Positions 1-7,394 of a stretch of 16,598 bases of DNA are shown one piece after another (the stretch's first letter is position 1; each line of letters begins with the position of its first letter). The position numbers and the translations under genes were made by a program. A model generated the notes under the pieces. The model was not told the DNA's origin. It searched no databases and saw nothing but the letters and a program-made list of their open reading frames with translations. Source of the stretch: JBLRWS01 sp047921075 (GTDB lineage: Bacteria > Bacteroidota > Rhodothermia > Balneolales > Balneolaceae); assembly GCA_047921075.1 (NCBI GenBank), contig JBLRWS010000052.1:1-16598 (forward strand), in the 5' to 3' direction.

Positions 1-17
1 AACCGCCCGGCGGTTTT
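1..17 (+). terminator. Short hairpin with T run, possible terminator of an upstream gene
   Basis: Bases 1-15 read AACCGC-CCG-GCGGTT, a perfect six-pair stem with a three-base loop, ending in a run of four T. It could end a plus-strand gene lying left of the window. The stem is short and the T run is weak, so this is tentative. Confidence 0.35.
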
Positions 18-18
18 G

Positions 19-71
19 GGTACTGCCGCCTGTCCCGACGGCTTTTGAATCGGGGGCCGTTCAAAAGTACC
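19..71. repeat. Nested inverted repeats forming a possible three-way junction
   Basis: GGTACT (19-24) can pair with AGTACC (66-71). Inside it are a short hairpin GCCG/CGGC (25-28 with 39-42) and a perfect eight-base inverted repeat CTTTTGAA (42-49) with TTCAAAAG (60-67); these compete for a few bases. No protein-coding frame was recognised here. It could be the 3' structured end of an upstream transcript, or a small interspersed palindromic element. The function is unknown. Confidence 0.35.
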
Positions 72-215
72 ATAAGAATCACTGAAAATGCGATTCCAAA
101 TAATGAATTTCAGAATCGGCCATCTAAAATTAGCGAGTATAAGCAGGATGAAGTAATCTTCTCCGTAAGCATACCACGCAGGCTTGTCCATTACCCACAC
201 GAATCAACATAGAGC

Positions 216-241
216 CAAAAAAATACTCACTTTTGAGTATT
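216..241 (-). terminator. Intrinsic terminator on the minus strand, downstream of purC
   Basis: Read on the minus strand, AATACTC-AAAAGT-GAGTATT is a perfect seven-pair stem (241-235 with 228-222, loop 234-229) running into a stretch of T that corresponds to A217-A223 on the plus strand. It lies about 190 bases beyond the purC stop, so it may end the regulator-purC transcript or a minus-strand RNA from the region between. Confidence 0.6.
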
Positions 242-274
242 GTGGACCATCCCGAACAATCACATATTTTAAAC

Positions 275-428
275 AGATTAAACAAGCAAGCGTTGGGTTC
301 TTAGGGGTAGGAAAGCGCAACACATTTCGCAGGCCTGTTGTAGCGAGCATGCCTTTCGATGTTGCAACCCAACGATCTTGCACACAAATGAGAACACAAG
401 AGACCCGGCTTTGAACGGCCGGGTTTTT
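275..428 (+). ncRNA. Candidate structured non-coding RNA, 6S-like in outline, family unknown
   Basis: A 9-bp stem, CGTTGGGTT (291-299) with AACCCAACG (366-374), is lengthened by CAAG (287-290) pairing with CTTG (377-380) across a two-base bulge. Inside, GAAAG (311-315) can pair with CTTTC (353-357) and CAACA (318-322) with TGTTG (336-340). This leaves an open bubble of about 11 bases (300-310) and 8 bases (358-365). A strong terminator follows at 401-428. A loose promoter, TTGTGG (240-245) and CATATT (263-268) with 17 bases between, would start RNA near 275. A closing stem, central bubble and apical arm recall 6S RNA, but I recognise no conserved 6S sequence. Because a terminator facing the other way lies at 216-241, the minus strand could be the transcribed one. 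Confidence 0.35.
401..428 (+). terminator. Strong intrinsic terminator, plus strand
   Basis: ACCCGGC (403-409) pairs with GCCGGGT (418-424) around an eight-base loop, and the outer bases A401-G402 can pair with the T run. TTTTTCT follows at 424-430. The good T run is on the plus strand, which implies a transcript from the left that is not purC. On the minus strand the hairpin is followed only by CTCTTG, so any role for purC would be weaker. Confidence 0.65.
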
Positions 429-1385
429 CTATCTATATGCCGAAAAGATTGTTTGTAATGTTCCGTCGAAATCCGGGGTAAGCTCAGGCTCAAAAGACGC
501 TCCCGTCAGCACCTCAAACAGCTCTTTGTACCGTTCGTAAATGCTCCACCGAAAGGAGTCGGGCAGGTCGGGCAGCTCTTGCCCCTCCAACCCTTGAAAG
601 CCCTTATCCATGAGCCACTCCCGTAAAAATTCTTTCGACAGCTGCTTCTGCGGTTCTCCGGATTGCAGCCGTTGCTCGTAGCCATCCGCATAAAAATAAC
701 GCGAGGAATCGGAGGTATGCACTTCATCAATAAGTGTCAGCTCTCCTTGATAAAGCCCAAACTCATACTTGGTGTCAACCAAAATGAGCCCTTGCCGGGC
801 GGCTACTTCCGTTCCGCGTTCAAAAAGTTTGAAAGCGGTTTCCCGGATGGTATTCCATAAGGCCGGCTCTACGATGGCCCGGCCAAGGATCTCCTGTTCA
901 GAGATATCCACGTCGTGTCCCTCGGTCGCTTTGGTGGCCGGCGTAAGGATGGGCGATTCGAACCGCTCGTGTTCCCGCATGCCGGGCGGCAATTTCACTC
1001 CACACAATTCGCGGTGTCCCGATTTGTACACCCGCCAGGCGTGGCCGGTCAGGTAGCCACGCACCACAACTTCAATGGGAATCGGATCACACTTTTTGGC
1101 AATCATCACGTTGGGGTGGGGTACATCCAAAACATGGGTCTCCACAAGATCGCTTACCATTTCAAACGCATGTTTCGACAAGCGATTCAGAATTTGCCCT
1201 TTAAAAGGGATAGCCTGCTTCATGATGTGATCGAACGCGCTGATGCGGTCGGTAACGACGATGCCAAGCGTGGTTTGGTTCAGGTGGTACACATCGCGAA
1301 CCTTCCCGCGGTAAAGCTTACCCGATACAGGCGCATTGGTTTCTTTAATGCAACTTGATAACGCTGCCTCTCTGTCTGATTGCAA
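429..1385 (-). CDS. purC: Phosphoribosylaminoimidazole-succinocarboxamide synthase (SAICAR synthase)
   Basis: PurC joins aspartate to CAIR using ATP, a late step of IMP synthesis in the cytosol. The family signatures are visible: LYRGKVRDVY near the N terminus, VTDRISAFD, IEVVVRGYLTGHAW, DTKYEFG, IDEVHTSDSSRYF and KQLSKEFLREWL. The protein resembles the longer, yeast Ade1-like form (about 300 residues) rather than the short 240-residue E. coli form. An ATG at 1466 would overlap the upstream regulator gene by 71 bases and add 27 residues unlike the family. The TTG at 1385, 11 bases past that gene's stop, gives 318 residues and a more usual distance to YRGKVRD, so I prefer it. No Shine-Dalgarno site is evident for either start. 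The gene probably shares a transcript with the regulator. Confidence 0.93.
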   Translation of the reverse strand: MQSDREAALSSCIKETNAPVSGKLYRGKVRDVYHLNQTTLGIVVTDRISAFDHIMKQAIPFKGQILNRLSKHAFEMVSDLVETHVLDVPHPNVMIAKKCDPIPIEVVVRGYLTGHAWRVYKSGHRELCGVKLPPGMREHERFESPILTPATKATEGHDVDISEQEILGRAIVEPALWNTIRETAFKLFERGTEVAARQGLILVDTKYEFGLYQGELTLIDEVHTSDSSRYFYADGYEQRLQSGEPQKQLSKEFLREWLMDKGFQGLEGQELPDLPDSFRWSIYERYKELFEVLTGASFEPELTPDFDGTLQTIFSAYR

Positions 1386-1395
1386 AATGGTAGAA

Positions 1396-2277
1396 TTAAG
1401 TTGGTTTCTGTGTTGATTTACGGGCAACAAGTACCGGATCGATGATTTTTTGCACTTTTTTGCCATCGTTATGGCGAATGATCTCCGCGAGCCGCTGCGT
1501 TGCCTCCACGCCTACATTGTACATCATCTGATCCACGGTGGTCAGGTCTAAGTATTTGGTAAACTTGATATTATCGTACCCCATAATGGCAATATCATCC
1601 GGAATCTTCATGCCCAGTTTGGTAATGGCATGATAGGCGCCAATGGCTTGCGTATCGTTCGAGCAGAAGAGGGCATCGGGAAAATCGCCTGCGTTATCGA
1701 GTGCGTAAATAGCTTCAAATCCGGCTTCTTCGGTAAAACCGGCATGCTTGGTGCTATCACCGCGTACAAAGAAGGCATCATGAATAGGCATCTTAAACTC
1801 CTTCAATGCATCAACAAAGCCGCGGTGTCGATTGCCGGACGGGATGGTTTCTTTTGCGGGTAAAATCATGCCCAGCCGCTGAAAGCCCTGCTTTACCAGG
1901 TGTTCGCCGGCCAAAAAGCCGCCCTTGTAGTTATTCAATTCAAAATAGTTGTACTCGGGATGGCTGCTCCCAATCAGAACAATAGGAATTTCTGACGATT
2001 GTAGCTGCCTGTGCACAATGTCGGTAATTTCAATACTGATGGTGATGACCGTATCGGCCGTGCCGCGGTTGAAGAAATTTTCAACCCCTTCGGCAGGATT
2101 TTTCGATCCGGTGTTGTAAATCACGATATCCAGATCCAGATCTTTGATTTCGTCNNNNNNNNNNNNNNNNNNNNNNNNNNNNNNNNNNNNNNNNNNNNNN
2201 NNNNNNNNNNNNNNNNNNNNNNNNNNNNNNNNNNNNNNNNNNNNNNNNNNNNNNGTATTTTTTTTGGACGGTGCCAT
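1396..2277 (-). CDS. LacI-family transcriptional regulator, interrupted by an assembly gap
   Basis: The readable C-terminal part (about 250 residues) is a LacI-type sugar-binding-like effector domain. The blocks LVKQGFQRLGMI, PDALFCSNDTQAIGAYHA and IPDDIAIMGYDNI are typical of GalR/LacI proteins. The N terminus starts MAPSKKN at 2277, matching the lysine-rich lead-in to the LacI DNA-binding helices, but the helix-turn-helix itself falls in the 100-N gap and is not seen. The frame is open across the gap only because the gap has an arbitrary length. The family normally has about 80 residues before the first readable block, so the missing sequence is probably nearer 210-240 bases than 100. The gene sits just upstream of purC on the same strand. 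A PurR-like role in purine control is possible, but these regulators more often respond to sugars, and no ligand can be inferred. Confidence 0.85.
   Translation of the reverse strand: MAPSKKNXXXXXXXXXXXXXXXXXXXXXXXXXXXXXXXXXXDEIKDLDLDIVIYNTGSKNPAEGVENFFNRGTADTVITISIEITDIVHRQLQSSEIPIVLIGSSHPEYNYFELNNYKGGFLAGEHLVKQGFQRLGMILPAKETIPSGNRHRGFVDALKEFKMPIHDAFFVRGDSTKHAGFTEEAGFEAIYALDNAGDFPDALFCSNDTQAIGAYHAITKLGMKIPDDIAIMGYDNIKFTKYLDLTTVDQMMYNVGVEATQRLAEIIRHNDGKKVQKIIDPVLVARKSTQKPT
2155..2254. other. Assembly gap of exactly 100 N
   Basis: One hundred N in a row, the usual placeholder for a scaffold join of unknown size. It removes the DNA-binding region of the LacI-family gene. The true length and content are unknown. 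Confidence 0.99.
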
Positions 2278-2428
2278 AGATTTTTAAGGTGAATTGATAG
2301 CGGAGGGAAATCTTTTTAATGTGCCGCTGGAAAATAACAGAAAATAAGGTAATATGAATGATATAGATTTTGTTGGGAACGTTTTCTTTCATCAAGCGCA
2401 TTATAGAGGCGAAATACGAATCTCACCT

Positions 2429-3397
2429 ATGACTAATATTCTTCGCATACCGCTTAATCTTATCCGTCCCTTTTATGAGATGACAAGCATCCATAAGGGT
2501 GTAATCACTGAATTGGAAGACCAAACCCTTCAGCGGGCCTATTCGCATTGCCGGGCTATTACACGGGAGTACGCCAAGACGTTTTACATGGCTACCCGCT
2601 TTCTCCCGTACAGTAAGCAGCGCAGTATCTTTGCCATTTATGGACTGTGCCGCTACCTCGATAACCTGGTAGATGAGGCAGAAGACCTCACGCGCAGGGA
2701 ATACCTCAGCCGTCTTCAGGTCATCGAAAAACTGGATGAGTTTACCCACAAGCTGATTAACGTCTACCGTGGTGCGCCAAGCAACGATCCTATTCTGATC
2801 GCCTTTTCCCATACTCTCAATTATTACAACATCCCGATCGAACTGCCGCTGCAGCTAATTGACGGCGTGAAAATGGATCTGACCAAGAACCGCTATGAAA
2901 CCTTTGATGAGGTTTATGACTACTCGTACAAAGTAGCGTCGGTGGTAGGGCTGATGACCAGTGAAGTGTTTGGCTATAGTGACCCCCGGGCGCTAAATTA
3001 TGCGGTGGATCTCGGCATTGCCATGCAGCTTACCAATATACTTCGGGATATTGGAGAAGATATAGATAACAATCGTATATATTTGCCAAACAATGAGATG
3101 AATGATTTTGGAATTACCGAAGAGATGTTGATGAGAAAAGAGATGACGCCGGCTTTCGCTTCGTTTATGAAGTTTCAGATTAAACGGGCACATGAGTATT
3201 ACGAGCGGTCTGATGTTGGAATCAGCATGTTGAGCCGCGACAGCCGCTTGCCGGTGGCGCTTGCCCGCGAAAACTACAGCCGTATTCTCAGTAAAATTGA
3301 AGAGAATGAGTACAACGTATTTGCCGAACGTGCGTACCTGAATTCTACTGAGAAGTTTTCCATCCTTCCAAAAGTGTACATGCAGATTCGCAGATAA
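2429..3397 (+). CDS. Phytoene/squalene synthase family protein
   Basis: This enzyme condenses two prenyl diphosphates head to head, the first committed step to carotenoids (phytoene from two GGPP) or to squalene. Counted from the chosen start (322 residues), the first aspartate-rich motif is DNLVD at 78-82 and the second is DIGED at 207-211 inside LTNILRDIGEDIDNNRIYLP. YAKTFY, AIYGLCRYLD and YKVASVVGLM are also typical. I favour phytoene synthase (crtB-like), but sequence alone does not rule out squalene synthase. The frame is open from ATG 2354, which has AAGG four bases upstream, but the extra 25 residues look non-conserved. ATG 2429 and ATG 2480 are the alternatives. A loose sigma70-like pair, TTGATA (2294-2299) and TAATGT (2317-2322), lies upstream. 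No other carotenoid gene is adjacent. Confidence 0.9.
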   Translation: MTNILRIPLNLIRPFYEMTSIHKGVITELEDQTLQRAYSHCRAITREYAKTFYMATRFLPYSKQRSIFAIYGLCRYLDNLVDEAEDLTRREYLSRLQVIEKLDEFTHKLINVYRGAPSNDPILIAFSHTLNYYNIPIELPLQLIDGVKMDLTKNRYETFDEVYDYSYKVASVVGLMTSEVFGYSDPRALNYAVDLGIAMQLTNILRDIGEDIDNNRIYLPNNEMNDFGITEEMLMRKEMTPAFASFMKFQIKRAHEYYERSDVGISMLSRDSRLPVALARENYSRILSKIEENEYNVFAERAYLNSTEKFSILPKVYMQIRR

Positions 3398-3448
3398 GCA
3401 GTCACTGCGCAATTATTAAAAGTGCTTACGCTTCAGCGGTAAATCCTC

Positions 3449-3456
3449 TATCTTAC
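3449..3456 (+). promoter_or_regulatory. Possible -7 promoter element (TATCTTAC)
   Basis: TATCTTAC lies 30 bases before the start codon at 3487 and resembles the Bacteroidota -7 box TAnnTTTG. A near-identical TATCTTAT is found before the PilC-like gene at 7599-7606. No good -33 TTG is present about 20 bases upstream, so this is weak. Confidence 0.25.
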
Positions 3457-3486
3457 GGCGTACTCTGCCACTACACACGAACCGCT

Positions 3487-4200
3487 ATGAAACGAGAATA
3501 CCTAACCTGGAAGAGCCCGAGCCTGGGCAAAGAGATGGAGATGCTTGTATTTGGAGAGCGGGGCACCCCTGTTCTGGTATTTCCGTCCGAAGAGGGGCAA
3601 TTTTTTGAGTGGGAAGACTCCGGAATCATCGAGCAAGTAAGCGAACAGATTGATGAGGGATACAATCAGTTTTTTTGCGTCGATTCCGTTGCATCAGAAA
3701 GCTTCCTCAATAAAAATGTAGATCCCAATCTACGTCTGTCGCGCCACAGCCAGTACGAGTCGTACATTGTGGATGAAGTAATACCGCGCATCCGTTCCAT
3801 GAACAAAAGCCCGTACCTTATTGCAACGGGGGCGAACATGGGGGCTTATTACGCCTTGTTGATGGGGTTGAAGCACCCAAACTGTGTGTCGAAAGTTATC
3901 GCAATCAGCGGTTCTTATGACATTGCCCCCTATCTGGACGGGAACGACAGCACCCACGCCTATTACAACAATCCGATTGCGTTTATCCCAAACCTGAACG
4001 ATCCCGCCATTCTGAAGCAGTACAGAGAGTTGGAAATCCGAATGCTGAGCTATAAAAACGATCCGAATAAAAATGCTACCTCCCGCATGAGCGATATTTT
4101 GTGGATGAAACAGATTTCGCATCAATGCTACGTGTGGAACGAAACCTATGCCAATCCATGGGAGTGTGTAGCGCCGATCCTGAAAGAACATCTCTACTAA
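3487..4200 (+). CDS. Esterase-family alpha/beta-hydrolase-fold protein, apparently lacking catalytic Ser and His
   Basis: This 237-residue protein has no signal peptide and is probably cytosolic. Its start (REYLTWKSPSLGKEMEMLVFG), the block FPSEEGQFFEWED (33-44) and FFCVDSV (62-68) are typical of a small esterase family related to esterase D and COG4947. The nucleophile elbow, normally G-x-S-x-G, reads G115-A-N117-M-G119: the codon is AAC where a serine would be AGC. Near the C terminus, family members as I recall them have a His-Asp before Trp. Here the matching stretch is Y221-A-N223-P-W225, so the His also seems lost. The protein may be a binding or structural pseudo-enzyme. The next gene starts nine bases after its stop, so it is probably cotranscribed with the biotin carboxylase and murQ. 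The fold assignment is fairly sure; loss of activity is inference. Confidence 0.8.
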   Translation: MKREYLTWKSPSLGKEMEMLVFGERGTPVLVFPSEEGQFFEWEDSGIIEQVSEQIDEGYNQFFCVDSVASESFLNKNVDPNLRLSRHSQYESYIVDEVIPRIRSMNKSPYLIATGANMGAYYALLMGLKHPNCVSKVIAISGSYDIAPYLDGNDSTHAYYNNPIAFIPNLNDPAILKQYRELEIRMLSYKNDPNKNATSRMSDILWMKQISHQCYVWNETYANPWECVAPILKEHLY

Positions 4201-4209
4201 CCCATTCCT

Positions 4210-5709
4210 ATGCCTTCCATCAAACGAATTCTTGTTGCCAACCGGGGCGAAATTGCCCTTCGGGTGATGCGCACCTGCAAAGATCTCGGAATTGAAACGG
4301 TGGCCATCTACTCCACACCCGACGCCACCGCACCGCATGTGCTTTTTGCGGATCAATCGGTGCATGTAGGCGAGGCCGCGTCGGCCGAAAGTTATCTGGT
4401 GATGGATCGCATTATTGAGGCAGCGCACGCAACCGGTGCAGATGCCATTCATCCCGGCTACGGTTTTTTAAGCGAAAACAGCACGTTTTCGCAGCGCTGC
4501 AACGATGAAGGAATCTGTTTCATCGGCCCGTCGCCCAAAGCGATCGAGTTGATGGGGGATAAAACGGCGGCCCGCGAACTCATGAGCAAAGCCAATGTGC
4601 CGTACCCACCGGGAACCGAATCGGCGATGGATGATATTGATGAAGCCGGGAAAAAGGCTGAAGAGATCGGCTTTCCGGTATTGATCAAAGCCGCTGCCGG
4701 TGGTGGAGGCAAGGGGATGCGTATTGTACACTCCAAAGAGGAGTTTGCAGGTGCTGCGAAAGCTGCAAAATCGGAGGCTAAAAACGCCTTTGGCGACGAT
4801 CGCGTGTATGTGGAAAAGTATTTGGAGGAGCCGCGCCACATCGAATTTCAAATTATGGCCGATACACACGGCAATACCGTTCATTTTTTTGAGCGGGAGT
4901 GCTCCATTCAGCGGCGTCATCAAAAGGTAATTGAGGAAGCCCCAAGTTCGGTGCTTACGCCGGAACTGCGCGAAGAGATGGGAAAAGCAGCGATCGCCGC
5001 GGCTGAGGCGGTCGATTACACCGGTGCAGGAACGATTGAATTTTTGATTGATAAACATCTCAATTTCTATTTTCTGGAGATGAATACCCGCCTGCAGGTA
5101 GAGCATCCGGTAACGGAAATGATAACCGGAGTGGATCTGGTAGAGCTGCAAATACGGGTGGCAGAAGGTGAACCGCTGCCGATCCGGCAGGATCAGATCA
5201 CCCGCCGCGGCCATGCCATCGAATGCCGGGTATATGCCGAGAATCCGGACGAACAATTTTTACCAAGTACGGGAACATTGAATCGTCATCGTCCGCCCGC
5301 CGGGCCGGGTATCCGTGTGGATGCCGGTGTGGAAGAGGGTGGAGCCGTGTCGATTCATTACGATCCGATGATCTCCAAACTGTCGGTGCATGCCGCAACG
5401 CGGCAAAAAGCAATCGACCGGATGCTTCGGGCATTAGGCGAATATGAGATTTCAGGTGTGCACACAACCATTCCGTTCTGTCGGTTTACGCTACAGCATG
5501 AGGTGTTTCGATCGGGGCAGTACGACACACACTTCGTGAAAGATCACTTCGATACGCGCAGCGGTGCAGCTACCGGGTTGCAGCCGATCCACGCCTTGCT
5601 GCCGGCACTGCTTCGGTTGGAGGCGAACGGTTCATCCCACAATAAGCAGGACGAACTCCCGTATGAAGGACAATCTGAATGGTGGCGGTCACGCCGGCAA
5701 AACGGTTGA
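4210..5709 (+). CDS. Biotin carboxylase subunit of an acyl-CoA carboxylase
   Basis: This is the ATP-dependent subunit that carboxylates biotin for acetyl-, propionyl- or methylcrotonyl-CoA carboxylase. Visible in 499 residues: N-terminal ILVANRGEIALRVMRTCK (7-24), HPGYGFLSEN (81-90), the glycine-rich ATP loop GGGGKGMR (164-171), HFFERECSIQRRHQK (225-239) and the catalytic segment EMNTRLQVEHPVTEM (290-304). The protein is about 50 residues longer than E. coli AccC (about 450). The tail, including FRSGQYDTHFV and a terminal WWRSRR, resembles propionyl-CoA-type subunits, so an acyl-CoA carboxylase other than acetyl-CoA carboxylase is quite possible. No biotin-carrier domain (AMKM motif) is attached and no carboxyltransferase gene is adjacent, so both must be encoded elsewhere. 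murQ starts six bases after the stop. Confidence 0.93.
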   Translation: MPSIKRILVANRGEIALRVMRTCKDLGIETVAIYSTPDATAPHVLFADQSVHVGEAASAESYLVMDRIIEAAHATGADAIHPGYGFLSENSTFSQRCNDEGICFIGPSPKAIELMGDKTAARELMSKANVPYPPGTESAMDDIDEAGKKAEEIGFPVLIKAAAGGGGKGMRIVHSKEEFAGAAKAAKSEAKNAFGDDRVYVEKYLEEPRHIEFQIMADTHGNTVHFFERECSIQRRHQKVIEEAPSSVLTPELREEMGKAAIAAAEAVDYTGAGTIEFLIDKHLNFYFLEMNTRLQVEHPVTEMITGVDLVELQIRVAEGEPLPIRQDQITRRGHAIECRVYAENPDEQFLPSTGTLNRHRPPAGPGIRVDAGVEEGGAVSIHYDPMISKLSVHAATRQKAIDRMLRALGEYEISGVHTTIPFCRFTLQHEVFRSGQYDTHFVKDHFDTRSGAATGLQPIHALLPALLRLEANGSSHNKQDELPYEGQSEWWRSRRQNG

Positions 5710-5715
5710 TACCTT

Positions 5716-6657
5716 ATGAGTGAAACACCCCTGTACCAACAGTTAAAAGGGTTGGATACCGAGCAGCAGAACCGAAATACCCAAACCATCGATACGGCCT
5801 CAAGTCTTGAGATCGTGCAGATGATGAATCGGGAAGACAAGTTGGTTGCGGCCGCTGTGGAGCATAAGCTGACAGCTATAGCTACCGCGGTGGAACGCAT
5901 TACAGAGTCTTTGAAGCGCGGAGGCCGGCTGCTCTATTTTGGCGCCGGAACCAGCGGGCGCCTCGGCGTGCTGGATGCGGCAGAGTGTCCACCCACATTT
6001 GGCACTGATCCTGACACGGTGCAAGGATTTATAGCAGGCGGCCGTGAGGCGATGTTTCGCGCGCAGGAAGGGGCCGAAGATGCCGAAGAGAATGGCATTC
6101 GCGCAGCCAAAGAAGCCGCGGTTTCCGGCCGTGACGTTGTGGTTGGCCTGGCTGCGAGCGGCCGTACACCCTATGTGCACGGTGCATTGCAATATGCACA
6201 AGAGGTGGGCGCCTACACAATTTTTATCACGACCGTACCGGCCAAGCAAGTGCGCCAGAAAGCCGATTGCATGATTGATGTGCCGGTGGGCCCCGAAGCC
6301 ATTATGGGAAGCACACGCCTGAAAAGTGCTACGGCTCAAAAAATGGTACTGAATATGCTTTCAACCGGGGCCATGGTGCGCCTCGGTAAAGTGTTCGAGA
6401 ATGTGATGGTAGACCTGCAGTTAACCAATCAAAAACTGGAAGAACGCGCCCGACGGATTATTTGCCACTTTACCGATGCCGATTACAACGAAGCGGAGGA
6501 ACTGCTAAAAGAGGCCGACCACCATGTGAAGACTGCGCTGGTGATGAAGCTTAAAAATCTTACACGTTCCGAAGCAGAAAAACGTTTACTCGAACACGAT
6601 GGTTTTGTGCGTACAGTGCTTGAATCAAATCCATCGGACAAATCGCGAACCCGCTGA
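5716..6657 (+). CDS. murQ: N-acetylmuramic acid 6-phosphate etherase
   Basis: MurQ splits the D-lactyl ether of MurNAc-6-phosphate to give GlcNAc-6-phosphate and lactate, a cytosolic step of peptidoglycan recycling. The 313-residue protein has the SIS-domain hallmarks GAGTSGRLGVLDAAECPPTFG (76-96), GLAASGRTPYV and PEAIMGSTRLKSATAQK, which is the family signature. E90 and E121 match in spacing (31 residues) the two catalytic glutamates of E. coli MurQ (E83, E114). The C-terminal helical part (about 245-300) is also typical. No murP, anmK or MurR-type regulator is adjacent, so it probably serves recycling of the cell's own wall. It lies six bases after the biotin carboxylase, in what looks like one operon, with no evident metabolic link. 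Confidence 0.95.
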   Translation: MSETPLYQQLKGLDTEQQNRNTQTIDTASSLEIVQMMNREDKLVAAAVEHKLTAIATAVERITESLKRGGRLLYFGAGTSGRLGVLDAAECPPTFGTDPDTVQGFIAGGREAMFRAQEGAEDAEENGIRAAKEAAVSGRDVVVGLAASGRTPYVHGALQYAQEVGAYTIFITTVPAKQVRQKADCMIDVPVGPEAIMGSTRLKSATAQKMVLNMLSTGAMVRLGKVFENVMVDLQLTNQKLEERARRIICHFTDADYNEAEELLKEADHHVKTALVMKLKNLTRSEAEKRLLEHDGFVRTVLESNPSDKSRTR

Positions 6658-6716
6658 TATCTCTATCATCTGCACCCTTACATTTATAACAGATTATCAC
6701 ACTTGCTGAATCGAGC

Positions 6717-7394
6717 TTGAGCAACCGTCGCACATATCATTATACCAACTCCGCCGGCTACAGAAATCGGTTTTTGGCCGCCGTTTTGGTCACTCAAATC
6801 GTGCTTTTAATGGCTGTTTGGTTTTGGCCGGTTCGAGAAAGCACCCCGCAGCTCCCCGAGTTTGTATACACGCCGGAAGTACCACTGATTGATGATGTGG
6901 AGATTACCCAGCGGGTCAGTTCACCGCCACCGCCGCCAAAACCGGTGATTCCACAGCCGGTTCCCAACGACGAGATTATCGAATACGTAGAGATTGACCT
7001 TGAAATGGAAACCGACCTGCCCGAAATGCCCGACCTGGAGGGGATGGGGAGCGGGTTGATTGGTGATGAAGCGTCTATTGTTTCGAACCCGCAGGTACCA
7101 CCCACAGTGATACGAATTGTTGAGGCCAGTGCGCCCGACCGCGTGCCGACGGAACTGCGCGGAAAACTGGAGATGATTGTCAGTTTTTTGGTGGACCGTA
7201 ACGGCAACGTGGAAGAAGCCGCCATCGTTGAAATCCGCCGATACGACGATGACGGCGATTACGAAGTGCTTCCATTTGTAGAGCACGGGTTGATGGATGC
7301 CGTGTTACAGGCTGCACTACAGTGGCGATTTCGTCCGGCCCGACAAGATGGGGAGACGGTTCGGGCCTTTACCCGACAGCGTTTTAATTACTGA
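6717..7394 (+). CDS. TonB-like energy transducer protein
   Basis: TonB proteins carry proton-motive energy from ExbBD in the inner membrane to outer-membrane receptors. Seen in 225 residues: a basic N terminus, one membrane helix (about 19-38), a proline-rich spacer (SSPPPPPKPVIPQP, 68-81), an acidic stretch (84-120) and a C-terminal TonB fold ending in LQAALQWRFRPARQDGETVRAFTRQRF (about 197-223), which has the W-x-F-x-P-A core. An acidic insert (YDDDGDYE, 176-183) interrupts the usual first half of that domain. The start is TTG at 6717; the next in-frame ATG lies within the membrane helix and would destroy it. No exbB or exbD is adjacent, so the ExbBD partners and client receptors must be elsewhere. 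It is 59 bases after murQ and may be read from the same transcript. Confidence 0.85.
   Translation: MSNRRTYHYTNSAGYRNRFLAAVLVTQIVLLMAVWFWPVRESTPQLPEFVYTPEVPLIDDVEITQRVSSPPPPPKPVIPQPVPNDEIIEYVEIDLEMETDLPEMPDLEGMGSGLIGDEASIVSNPQVPPTVIRIVEASAPDRVPTELRGKLEMIVSFLVDRNGNVEEAAIVEIRRYDDDGDYEVLPFVEHGLMDAVLQAALQWRFRPARQDGETVRAFTRQRFNY

Noticed and set aside
184..414. A 76-residue plus-strand open frame starting with TTG
   Set aside because: It overlaps the long-range stem and ends inside the terminator hairpin, with no protein-like features.
275..428. SRP RNA, tmRNA or RNase P RNA at this locus
   Set aside because: The SRP GGAA-loop/AGCAG core, the tmRNA tRNA-like ends and the RNase P conserved blocks were looked for on both strands and not found.
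4210..6657. The esterase-biotin carboxylase-murQ run as a new pathway
   Set aside because: The genes are closely spaced, but the enzymes belong to unrelated pathways and nothing in the sequence links them beyond cotranscription.
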